The notes beneath the pieces are model-generated. The model searched no databases. It was not told the DNA's origin and saw only the letters and a program-made list of their open reading frames with translations. From Haloferula rosea (GTDB lineage: Bacteria > Verrucomicrobiota > Verrucomicrobiia > Verrucomicrobiales > Akkermansiaceae): DNA of 60,825 nucleotides. Positions 7,783-19,383 of the stretch are shown piece after piece (the first letter of the stretch is position 1; each line of letters opens with the position of its first letter). The position numbers and the translations under genes were made by a program. The stretch covers positions 1 through 60,825 of the forward strand of contig NZ_JAENII010000019.1 of the NCBI RefSeq assembly GCF_016595525.1. Direction: 5' to 3'.

Positions 7783-9867
7783 ATGCGAAGGTCGATCCGC
7801 CCAGTTCGCGGAGTGAGCCTGGTCCTCTGCCTCCTTGCCATTCTTCCCCGCATTCAGGCGCAATCACTGGCGGATCGGTTCTCTCCGGAACTCAAGGAGA
7901 TCCGTTCCCAGATCGAGAAGATCGAGGACAGGCTCCGCCAGCTGCCGGATATCCCGATGGAAGATCTGGGTGGTGACGGCGCCTACGGCAGGCTGTTCGG
8001 CAACCCGGAACTGGGTGGAAATCCTTCCGTGGATTTCACCATCCGCTTCGAGTGGCCCGCACCGGCCGCCATCGACCTGCTCGCCCTCGTTCCTGCACGC
8101 AAATTCACCGCTGCCGGACTCGACCCTGAATACGGGTTCCCGGACGACTTTTCGGTTTCCCTCATCCGCCCGGACAACGGGGAGCGAACGCTTGTCGGTC
8201 AAGTCACGAACAGCAGTTCGAGCCCGGTCCACCGGGGACACCCCTATGTCTTTGAACTGGACGAACCCGTGCTCGCCGAAGGGGTGGAACTCCGAGTCAC
8301 CCGACTGCGGGCTTCCGACGCCACCACCACCGATCACCTCAACTTCGCGCTGGCCGAGTTCTTCTGCTTCTCCGGCGAGAGGAACGTGATGGAGGATGCC
8401 ACAATCTCGTTCAGCTACGATCAAACCAGTACTTCGTCCCCCTACTGGATTCCCTCCTTCATGATCGACGGCAATACCCCGCTTGGATTGCCGGAACTGC
8501 CTGCTCCCGATGGCCAAGGTTGGCCGGACATCGGCTGGATTTCCCACTCGCATATCGAGGAAGACTCCAAGGTCTCCCTCACCATCGACTTGGGACGCAA
8601 GGAAGTCATCAACGGCCTGAGAATGTTCCCTGCACGGCGCCCCTCCCTGGCCGATTTCCCGGGATTTGGCATCCCGAAGCAGTTCCGGGTCGAGACCAAC
8701 CTGCCACCCCCGCCCCGGACCTTCACCCCTGTCTTCACCTTCGATCAGAAGGACCTCATCAATCCAGGCAGCAATCCTGTCACCGTCCGTTTCCCACCGG
8801 TCGAGGCACGCTTCGTGCGTCTGCAGGCCACGAAACTGTGGAAAGCCTTCGATCACTATCCCGCCTTCCTCTCCTTCAGTGAAGTGCAGGTTTTGATGGA
8901 CGAACAAGTCCTTTCAGAGGGAGCCAGTGTCCGCACGGTCGAACTGAAGGATCCCGTCGAGGCTCAGGGCAAAAAATTCTGGAGCCCGGCCGCCCTGACC
9001 GACCGTCACGGACCGACGGGTGAGCTGGTATCCCGACCAGAATGGCTGAGGCTCCTGAACGAGCGACTGACACTCGAGGAGGAACGTCACGCTCTAGGTC
9101 TGAGGATCGAATCGATCACCCGGCAGTGGTCACGCAATGCCTTTTTGGCCTTTGGCATCCTCGGGGCCACGGGGATTCTGGTCGCGATCATCCTTCCCTT
9201 CCGCTACCGTCGACTTGAGCGGAAGCGCATCCGGACGATCCGCGACCGGATCGCAGGCGACCTTCACGACGATGTCGGCAGCAACCTCGGGAGCATCCAA
9301 CTGCTCTCCGAGATGGCTCGCAGCAAACCCGACAGCCATGAGGAACTCACCCTGATCGGCCAAGTCGCCGCAGAGACGGTCACCTCGGTGCGCGACATCG
9401 TATGGCTGCTGCGGCCAAGGCATGGCTACCGGGCATCCACGATCAATCACCTACGGGATTCCGCTTCCATCCTTCTCGAGTCCATCGAATGGGAGTTCGA
9501 GGCTGACCTCGAGGATTTTGCCCTCAACGATGAGGACGGTCGCCACCTGGTTCTCTTCTTTCGAGAAGCACTCCACAACATGGTCCGACACGCAAAGGCG
9601 GACCGGGCTTCCATCGACATCCACCGGAAGGGGCCGGAAATTCATCTTGTCATTCGCGACGATGGGCGCGGTATTCCACCCGAGATTCTTGATCGTCCCG
9701 AAACCCTTCGGGCACTCAAGCAGCGGGCCGCTCGGCTCGACGCAATGCTGGAGATCGACTCGAAACCCGGACGGGGAACCACGCTTCATCTGACCTTCAC
9801 GCCCAAGCCGCTCAGCCTTACCAAGTCGCCACGATACCCGTTCTCACGCCACTCCGACCCAGCATGA
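7783..9867 (+). CDS. Sensor histidine kinase with extracytoplasmic discoidin-like region (HisKA_3 type)
   Basis: A 694-residue membrane sensor kinase. A signal peptide (MRRSIRPVRGVSLVLCLLAI...) is followed by about 400 residues outside the membrane that look like two discoidin/F5-8C-like halves: the first includes a DHLNFALAEFFCFSGE segment, the second SLTIDLGRKEVINGLRMFPA, RFVRLQATKLW and FSEVQVLMDE. A short coiled segment leads to one transmembrane helix (about 453-473), then the HisKA_3 dimerisation domain with phospho-accepting His (H495 in GDLHDDVGSNLGS) and a HATPase with REALHNMVRHA and RDDGRGIPP. ATG 7765 is an alternative start. The gene overlaps the response regulator (ATGA). The external part probably senses a saccharide or a surface component; this is inference. 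Confidence 0.85.
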   Translation: MRRSIRPVRGVSLVLCLLAILPRIQAQSLADRFSPELKEIRSQIEKIEDRLRQLPDIPMEDLGGDGAYGRLFGNPELGGNPSVDFTIRFEWPAPAAIDLLALVPARKFTAAGLDPEYGFPDDFSVSLIRPDNGERTLVGQVTNSSSSPVHRGHPYVFELDEPVLAEGVELRVTRLRASDATTTDHLNFALAEFFCFSGERNVMEDATISFSYDQTSTSSPYWIPSFMIDGNTPLGLPELPAPDGQGWPDIGWISHSHIEEDSKVSLTIDLGRKEVINGLRMFPARRPSLADFPGFGIPKQFRVETNLPPPPRTFTPVFTFDQKDLINPGSNPVTVRFPPVEARFVRLQATKLWKAFDHYPAFLSFSEVQVLMDEQVLSEGASVRTVELKDPVEAQGKKFWSPAALTDRHGPTGELVSRPEWLRLLNERLTLEEERHALGLRIESITRQWSRNAFLAFGILGATGILVAIILPFRYRRLERKRIRTIRDRIAGDLHDDVGSNLGSIQLLSEMARSKPDSHEELTLIGQVAAETVTSVRDIVWLLRPRHGYRASTINHLRDSASILLESIEWEFEADLEDFALNDEDGRHLVLFFREALHNMVRHAKADRASIDIHRKGPEIHLVIRDDGRGIPPEILDRPETLRALKQRAARLDAMLEIDSKPGRGTTLHLTFTPKPLSLTKSPRYPFSRHSDPA

Positions 9868-10511
9868 ACCCCCAACGCATCATCCTGATCGAAGATCATA
9901 CGATCTACCGGGAAACGGTCTCCAAGACACTCAACAACCATCCTGACTACGAGTGCGTGGCCCAATTCTCCAACATGGAGGATGCTCTGGAAGCGCTCGA
10001 TGCCGGCGTCACTTCGGACATCATCCTCCTCGACCTCGGCCTCCCCGCGATGGGTGGCATCGAGGGGATCGGCGCCCTGCGTGAGAAACTTCCTGAAGCC
10101 AAGGTCATCATCCTGACGGCATTCACGGACCGCGAAAAGGTGTTCGCCGCTCTGGAGGCCGGAGCCCACGGATATCTGGTGAAAGCCGGCTCACCCGTGC
10201 GGCTCCTGCAAACGCTTGCCGAAGTGATCATGGGAGGAACCCCCCTCGATCCCCAGATCGCAGGGATGGTGCTCAAGACCTTCCAGAAGCTCAGCCCCAT
10301 CGCCGAAGAGGACAAGCTCGCTCCCCGCGAGAAGGAAATCCTGCAGCTCGTCGCCAGAGGCATGACCAAGCAGCAGGTCGCCGAGGAACTGGAAATCAGC
10401 CCGCACTCGGTCTCTGGCTACCTCAGGCGGGCATTCGACAAACTGCACGTTCACAGCCTCCCCGCCGCCGTCAGCGCCGCCATCCGCAGAGGCCTCCTCG
10501 ACCTGTCCTGA
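9864..10511 (+). CDS. NarL/FixJ-family response regulator
   Basis: A 215-residue regulator made of a receiver (E10, D11; phospho-acceptor D57 in ILLDLGLP; T85; K107) and a C-terminal GerE/LuxR HTH (about 150-210, LAPREKEILQLVARG, QQVAEELEISPHSV). Its ATG overlaps the kinase stop codon (ATGA), so the two are translationally coupled and are a cognate pair. It is followed by the 226-bp intergenic region holding the shared palindrome at 10605, so it is a candidate regulator of that site, though LuxR-type and LacI-type proteins are both possible. Confidence 0.93.
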   Translation: MNPQRIILIEDHTIYRETVSKTLNNHPDYECVAQFSNMEDALEALDAGVTSDIILLDLGLPAMGGIEGIGALREKLPEAKVIILTAFTDREKVFAALEAGAHGYLVKAGSPVRLLQTLAEVIMGGTPLDPQIAGMVLKTFQKLSPIAEEDKLAPREKEILQLVARGMTKQQVAEELEISPHSVSGYLRRAFDKLHVHSLPAAVSAAIRRGLLDLS

Positions 10512-10604
10512 TCGACCGGAAAGGGCCGGCAACTCGCGCTTTCTCATCGTTTCCACCAGTAGAAATCCGGGCCTTCCCGACCGCCAAGCCGCCCGCTGGT
10601 CACC

Positions 10605-10634
10605 CCCATGACACACGAATGTGTCTCATGACAA
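10605..10634. promoter_or_regulatory. Shared 30-bp palindromic element, copy A
   Basis: Contains half-sites ATGACACAC and GTGTCTCAT around a 4-bp spacer (GAAT), 8 of 9 positions symmetric, then GACAA. A second copy at 22265-22294 matches it at 26 of 30 positions, in the same place (about 100-130 bp) before a paralogous gene. It is likely an operator or activator site for a dimeric regulator. Confidence 0.75.
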
Positions 10635-10660
10635 GTTCGCCAACCCAGCACAACTTTTTC

Positions 10661-10674
10661 AAGAAACGTTCCCT
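10661..10674. promoter_or_regulatory. AACGTT-centred site, copy A
   Basis: AAGAAACGTTCCCT lies 55 bp (start to core) after the start of the 30-bp palindrome; the copy B promoter has AGGAAACGTTACCT at 59 bp. The core is a pseudo-palindrome around AACGTT, like operators of LacI-family proteins. A CAACTT precedes the core in both promoters. No LacI-family gene is in the window. Confidence 0.5.
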
Positions 10675-10737
10675 GCAGCTTCGTAGAGATCCTACTGAGC
10701 CTTCCCCAGAAGCAACGAACCCAAACCAAACCCAACG

Positions 10738-12666
10738 ATGAAACTCAAGCAATCGAACCTGGCGACCCTACTGGCGTTGGGATTCCTAACCACCACGGTG
10801 TCGGCTCAAACATTCATTTACGAGGAAGAGTTCGACGGAACCGGCAACGGCTACAATCCAGACTCCATGACCGCGCTCGCTGGGGACGATGACTGGGTCG
10901 ATTTCGCCAACCGGATCGGCAACAATTTCAGCGGCAACGAGGGATACTTCACTGCCGCCGGAGGCACGGAATCCGTAATCACCGGGGGCGCCACCAGCAA
11001 TGACCCCCAAGTGCGGACTGACTTTGCGGTTGGAATCAACAAGAGCGAAGTTGGTCGTGTCGAACTGCGGGTGCGGATCGACAAGGATCAGGACTCGGAT
11101 TACGACGCCGCCGATGCGCTTGTCGCCGCCGACGTTTCCCTGTTCTGGGGAACCAACACCTACGTCAATCCGGGCGCTGCCAATGGCAACCCCAACGTCA
11201 GCATCAACTTCGGGAATGCAGACGAAGTCGTGGCAGAAGCTGATGGCTGGCATCGGTTCATCTGGACTGACAAGGGCGGTCTGTCGGGTGGAGGTGCCGG
11301 AACCACACAGGTGAACTCATTCCGGCTCGATCCCGTCAACGGCAACAACGGGGCCTCCTTTGAAGTCGACTACCTGAAAATCGAGGAGTCCACCCTGATC
11401 CAGGTCGACCCGGTCGATCCCGTGGGTCCGGAGTTCACCCTGCGTCAGGAATGGAACTGGAATACCGACGGTGACCAAGAGGGCTGGACCGCTGGGGCAA
11501 ACGGCCACTTCACGATCTCGGGTGTCTCGGGTGGCTTGCTCAGTGGGGTGAGCAGCGACGGAGACCCTCAGATCATTTCGCCCTCCTTTGAAGTACTCGA
11601 TGTCGAATCGGGCCGCTTTGTGATCGAGGTCGGCCTGGTGGTTGACGTCGCCGACACCTCGTCGAAGCGTCTCTTCTGGGGGCTGAACGGTGCGGGGCCT
11701 GTCGGTGGTCAGGCACTTAGTTTCCCTCCTCTGCCAACGGATGGACTGCTTCACGTCGTTCGCTTGAATCTGGACGACTTGATCAACGACAGGATCACCA
11801 GCCTTCGTTTCGATCCAAGCACGACATCGGGTATTACGACCAACGTCGACTTCATCCGCATCTACTCCGAAGGTCCTGAGATTCCATTCATCCCGCCTCC
11901 GGTGGCAGAACTCGATCCTGCCCCTCTGGGCCCCGAGTTTATCCTCCAGCAGGAGTGGCTTTGGGATACCGAGGACGACTTTGAGGGCTGGACCCTCACC
12001 AATCTCTTCTTCGCGGACCCCAATGATGCAGACACCGGTGTTTTCGACAGCAGCATCTTCGCCGAATCCGTCGGCACCGACCCACAACTCCAGTCGCCAA
12101 ATGTGAACATCAACGCCCCAGCCAGTGGCCAGTTCGTCGTCGAAATCGAATACGCGACCGACTTCAGCCCAGCTACCGCGGGCCAGCTCTTCTGGGCGGA
12201 TGCCAGCGGAGGACCGGGAGTCGCACGCTCGATCACCACCCCGTCGGTTCCCAATGACGGTGCCAGCCATACCGTCCGTGTCACCTTCACCGACAACATC
12301 GACACCGTCCTCAACTTCCTCCGTTTCGACCCAACCAATGCCGACGCCATCTACTTCGGGATCGATGCCGTCCGCATCTACACCAACGGTCCTCCACTGA
12401 GTTCGGATGCGCCAAAGATCGCCTCCTTCACCTACGATTCGTCGACGGGAGACGCGGAAGCCGTTCTCGTCGGCAATCCGACGACCGTCTATACCTTCGT
12501 GAGTGCTGCAGACCTTGACTTCTCGGCCTCCTCGCCAATCACTCTGACAGGTGCTACCGTAGGCACCCTCTCCGGTGGCGGTGTTGAAACGGATGGGAGC
12601 GGGAATGCCACCGTCCAGTTCAACCTCGGAACCGGCCCAGCCAACTTCCTCCGAGCCGAGGACTAG
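10738..12666 (+). CDS. Large secreted protein with three tandem lectin-like (beta-sandwich) domains
   Basis: A 642-residue exported protein (signal peptide ending VSAQ) with no recognised catalytic motif. Three related blocks follow: about 25-215 (EEFDG, DDDWVDFANR, SNDPQVRTDF, LFWGTNTY, SFRLDPVNG, FEVDYLKI), about 225-375 (EWNWNTDGDQEGWT, DPQI, LFWG, SLRFDPST, VDFIRIY) and about 395-550 (EWLWDTEDDFEGWT, DPQL, LFWAD, FLRFDPTN, IDAVRIY). A tail ending GPANFLRAED resembles the terminal modules of many verrucomicrobial secreted proteins. Block 1 is clearly homologous to the PEP-CTERM protein at 22387. The likely role is binding of polysaccharide or surface display. The start codon follows an AC-rich leader; the 30-bp palindrome lies 130 bp upstream and a terminator hairpin follows. 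Confidence 0.75.
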   Translation: MKLKQSNLATLLALGFLTTTVSAQTFIYEEEFDGTGNGYNPDSMTALAGDDDWVDFANRIGNNFSGNEGYFTAAGGTESVITGGATSNDPQVRTDFAVGINKSEVGRVELRVRIDKDQDSDYDAADALVAADVSLFWGTNTYVNPGAANGNPNVSINFGNADEVVAEADGWHRFIWTDKGGLSGGGAGTTQVNSFRLDPVNGNNGASFEVDYLKIEESTLIQVDPVDPVGPEFTLRQEWNWNTDGDQEGWTAGANGHFTISGVSGGLLSGVSSDGDPQIISPSFEVLDVESGRFVIEVGLVVDVADTSSKRLFWGLNGAGPVGGQALSFPPLPTDGLLHVVRLNLDDLINDRITSLRFDPSTTSGITTNVDFIRIYSEGPEIPFIPPPVAELDPAPLGPEFILQQEWLWDTEDDFEGWTLTNLFFADPNDADTGVFDSSIFAESVGTDPQLQSPNVNINAPASGQFVVEIEYATDFSPATAGQLFWADASGGPGVARSITTPSVPNDGASHTVRVTFTDNIDTVLNFLRFDPTNADAIYFGIDAVRIYTNGPPLSSDAPKIASFTYDSSTGDAEAVLVGNPTTVYTFVSAADLDFSASSPITLTGATVGTLSGGGVETDGSGNATVQFNLGTGPANFLRAED

Positions 12667-12720
12667 ATTCTGACCGCACAGGGCAGAGCCCATTCCATCA
12701 CTCGACACCTCACTCCATAC

Positions 12721-16027
<3,307 letters not shown>

Positions 16028-16040
16028 GACACCTACCATC

Positions 16041-17651
16041 ATGCCAACGATTGCACCCGTCCGTTCCACCCTCATCTGCGCAGTCCTCGCGCTGACCCCG
16101 GGTCTGACCAGCGCCGCCGACAACAAGCCGAACGTCATCCTCATCTATACCGATGATCACGGCTATGCCGACCTGGGCTGCCAAGGGATTCTCGATGATA
16201 TCAAGACACCCCACATCGACTCGCTCGCCCGGGGGGGCGTCCGCATGACCGATGGCTACTGCACTGCCCCCCAATGCGTTCCTTCACGTGGCGGATTGCT
16301 CAGTGGCCAGTACCAGAACAAGTGGGGACTCGAATCAAATCCGGAGTTCCGTGACGCGGCGGTGATGAAGAACTTCGACAAACTCGAGATCCTCCCCGAG
16401 CGATTGAAGAAAGCCGGCTACGCGACCGGAATGGCGGGCAAGTGGCACCTGGGCCCCGCAGAACAGATCTCCAAGCACGGCTTCGACAAGGTCTTCAACA
16501 AAAACAGCAACGGCCCCGGCTTCTGGAACATGGACCTGAATGGGAAGGACATCGAACCCGGACGCCAAACCGGCAAGGGCTACCACCTCGACCTCATCTC
16601 CGACTTCACCTGCAGCTTCATCGACCGATTCAAGGAGCAGCCGTTCTTCTTCTACCTCGCCTATCGGGCGCCGCACGTGCCGCTCGATGCTCCAAAGAAC
16701 TACCTCGACCGATTCCCCGGCGAAATGCCCGAACGGCGCCGGCAGGCCCTTGCCATGCTCTCGGCGGTCGACGACGGCGTGGGGCGGATCGTCGCCACCT
16801 TGAACAAGCACAAGATCAAGAAGGACACATTGATCTTCCTCATCGGGGACAACGGCGCGCCCTACAAGATCCACAAGGTGGATGCCCCCGGGGGAGGCCC
16901 CGGCTGGGATGGTTCGCTGAATGACCCGATGAACGGTGAAAAAGGCATGCTGACCGAAGGCGGGATCCGCGTGCCATTCGTCGTGAATTGGGAGGGAACC
17001 ATCCCTCCCGGCCAGGTCTACTCTCAGCCAGTCATTGCTCTCGATGTCGCGGCCACATCCATTCATCTGGCAGGGCTTCCCCATGACCCCGTCCTCGATG
17101 GGGTGAACCTCATTCCCCACCTCACGGGTAAGGAAGCTGGCGCCCCCCACGAAGTACTACGGTGGCGTTGGCTCGGACAGTCCGCGATCCGCAAGGGCAA
17201 ATGGAAGTACATACGCAGCGATGACCGGGAGTATCTGTTCGATATGGAAAACGACTTCGAGGAGACCACGGATCTCCTCAAGACCCACCCGGAGATTGCC
17301 GCGGATCTCCACGATGCGCTCAAGCAATGGGCGGACACCCTTTCACCTCCGGGGATCTGGGCGATGCGTTCCGAAGGCATGAGCAAAACAGCCGCAAAAT
17401 ACTTCGATTGGTACATCGAGGGAAAACGCGACGCCCCAGCTCCGCCCGCTCCCGCCAAGACGGGCACACCATCCACGTCTAATGCCAAGGACGAGGCCCT
17501 CCTCCGGAGTCGCGATCGCGACAGCAATGGCGAAGTCACACTCGAAGAGTTCATCGGAGGCCGCACCAAGAATCTCCCTGTATTGGAAAACAACTTCAAG
17601 AAGCGTGACACGAATGGTGACGGCGTTTGGAACAAAAAGGACTTCAAATAG
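16041..17651 (+). CDS. Secreted S1 sulfatase with C-terminal EF-hand pair
   Basis: A 536-residue arylsulfatase-type enzyme. Signal peptide to about residue 25 (LTSAA), metal-binding DD at 38-39, formylglycine cysteine C79 in the canonical CVPSRGGLLSG, MAGKWHLG, GDNGAP and GGIRVPFVVNW. Unlike the other sulfatases here, the last 65 residues hold two EF-hand-like calcium loops, DRDSNGEVTLEEF and DTNGDGVWNKKDF, joined by an alanine/proline-rich linker. It starts 13 bp after the GH9-PL14 gene, so it is probably co-transcribed with it. Confidence 0.93.
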   Translation: MPTIAPVRSTLICAVLALTPGLTSAADNKPNVILIYTDDHGYADLGCQGILDDIKTPHIDSLARGGVRMTDGYCTAPQCVPSRGGLLSGQYQNKWGLESNPEFRDAAVMKNFDKLEILPERLKKAGYATGMAGKWHLGPAEQISKHGFDKVFNKNSNGPGFWNMDLNGKDIEPGRQTGKGYHLDLISDFTCSFIDRFKEQPFFFYLAYRAPHVPLDAPKNYLDRFPGEMPERRRQALAMLSAVDDGVGRIVATLNKHKIKKDTLIFLIGDNGAPYKIHKVDAPGGGPGWDGSLNDPMNGEKGMLTEGGIRVPFVVNWEGTIPPGQVYSQPVIALDVAATSIHLAGLPHDPVLDGVNLIPHLTGKEAGAPHEVLRWRWLGQSAIRKGKWKYIRSDDREYLFDMENDFEETTDLLKTHPEIAADLHDALKQWADTLSPPGIWAMRSEGMSKTAAKYFDWYIEGKRDAPAPPAPAKTGTPSTSNAKDEALLRSRDRDSNGEVTLEEFIGGRTKNLPVLENNFKKRDTNGDGVWNKKDFK

Positions 17652-17762
17652 GATGGCCCATCCCCGGCCTTGAAACCTCCCTCGATCACCCGACGCCTAC
17701 TCCATCCCCTCCCTGTGAATCCATTGCTTTCATTGAGAAACAAGAAGACCATTCCCCACACC

Positions 17763-19331
17763 ATGGACATGTTACGCCCCATCATCCTTTCCGCCGTCCT
17801 CGCCGTGCCTGCACTTCTGCAGGGCGCGGACACCGCTTCAAAGCCCAACATCGTCTTCATCCTCGCCGATGACCTCGGCTGGTCGGATACCACCATCTAC
17901 GGCCATACGAAGCTGTACGAAACTCCCCACATCGAGCGTCTCGCGAAACGAGGCATGCGGTTCACACGTGCCTACTCAGACAGCCCGCTTTGCTCGCCGA
18001 CGAGATCCGCAATCCTGACCGGTCTGAGTCCTGCCCGCACAGGGCTCACCACGCCGAATTGCCACATGCCGAAGGTCGTCCTGAAGGCATCGCCCGGAAC
18101 CAAATCCGCCCCCGGCAACAAGTCCGTGGGACCGAACCCGGTGACACGACTCGACACGAAATACCAAACCCTGCCGAAAACCCTCAAGGCCGCCGGCTAC
18201 GCCACGGGCCACTTCGGCAAATGGCACCTCGGCACCAAGCCATACTCTCCTCTCGAACACGGGTTCGATGTCGACATTCCCCACTGGCCCGGCCCGGGAC
18301 CGGCGGGAAGTTTCGTGGCACCATGGAAATTCAAGAATTTCGATCCGGATCCGGATGTCCCCAACCAGCACATCGAGGATCGGATGGCCACTGAAGCCGT
18401 GGCCTTCATGGAGAAACACAAGGATGAACCGTTTTTCCTCAACTACTGGATGTTCAGTGTCCACGCCCCGTTCGACGCCAAGGCGGAGCTGATCCGCAAA
18501 TACCGCGACAAGATCGACCCGAACGACCCACAGCGCAGCGCAATCTACGCCGCCATGATCGAAAGCATGGACGACGCCGTCGGCACGCTGCTTGACGCGC
18601 TCGACCGCCTCGGCATTGCCGACAACACCATCGTGGTCTTCTTCTCGGACAACGGCGGCAACATGTACAACGATGTGGAAGGCACCACGCCGACCAGCAA
18701 CGCACCGCTGCGCGGTGGCAAGGCCAATGTCTACGAAGGTGGCGTCAGGGTTCCCTGCATCGTCAGTTGGCCGGACCTCGTCAAGCCGGCCACCACCAGC
18801 AATGAGATCATCCAGGGATGCGACTTCTACCCGACCTTCATCGAAGGTCTCGGACTGAAACCCGAACCTGATCAGCAATTCGATGGCGTCAACATCCTCC
18901 CCGCCCTCAAAGGGGGATCCCTCGATCGCGAGGCCATCTTCAGCTACTTCCCGCACAGCCCTCCGATCCCCGGCTGGCTTCCTCCATCGGTGACCGTGTG
19001 GAAGGGTGACTGGAAACTCATCCGCCTCTTCCATCAGGGCGAGAACGGCAGCCACCGCTGGAAGCTTTACAACCTCCGTGATGACATCGGCGAGAAGAAC
19101 GACCGCTCAAGCCAGGAGCCAGAACGCGTACAGGAACTGGACAAGATGATCGGGGACTTCCTCGACGACACCAACGCAGTCACGCCCGTCCCGAATCCGA
19201 ACTTCAAACCCTCGGCCTACCAGCCCGAACGGGAGGGTGTCGGTAAATTGAAGCCGACCCAGAACCCTGCCGCAGCACGTCAGAAGAAGAAACCCACGCC
19301 GCCGAAGGCGAAGACCCCTCCAGGTTCCTGA
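17763..19331 (+). CDS. Secreted S1 sulfatase (arylsulfatase A-like)
   Basis: A 522-residue sulfatase with signal peptide ([20 protein letters not shown]), ADD metal-ligand motif, formylglycine cysteine C77 in [18 protein letters not shown], and SDNGGN. Its C-terminal tail is basic and rich in Lys and Pro ([17 protein letters not shown]). I use ATG 17763; the frame is open from 17670 but the extra residues hide the signal peptide. It lies between the EF-hand sulfatase and the second rhamnosidase, all on one strand with gaps of about 50-110 bp, likely one transcript. Confidence 0.92.
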   Translation: MDMLRPIILSAVLAVPALLQGADTASKPNIVFILADDLGWSDTTIYGHTKLYETPHIERLAKRGMRFTRAYSDSPLCSPTRSAILTGLSPARTGLTTPNCHMPKVVLKASPGTKSAPGNKSVGPNPVTRLDTKYQTLPKTLKAAGYATGHFGKWHLGTKPYSPLEHGFDVDIPHWPGPGPAGSFVAPWKFKNFDPDPDVPNQHIEDRMATEAVAFMEKHKDEPFFLNYWMFSVHAPFDAKAELIRKYRDKIDPNDPQRSAIYAAMIESMDDAVGTLLDALDRLGIADNTIVVFFSDNGGNMYNDVEGTTPTSNAPLRGGKANVYEGGVRVPCIVSWPDLVKPATTSNEIIQGCDFYPTFIEGLGLKPEPDQQFDGVNILPALKGGSLDREAIFSYFPHSPPIPGWLPPSVTVWKGDWKLIRLFHQGENGSHRWKLYNLRDDIGEKNDRSSQEPERVQELDKMIGDFLDDTNAVTPVPNPNFKPSAYQPEREGVGKLKPTQNPAAARQKKKPTPPKAKTPPGS

Positions 19332-19383
19332 CACGACCCGGCCCCACCACCTTCCAAATCACCCGATTCCCCCACCCCTTCCG

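Noticed and set aside
11317-12708. 463-codon minus-strand frame opposite the three-domain protein
   Set aside because: A shadow of the + gene, with no signature; it even crosses the gene's stop region.
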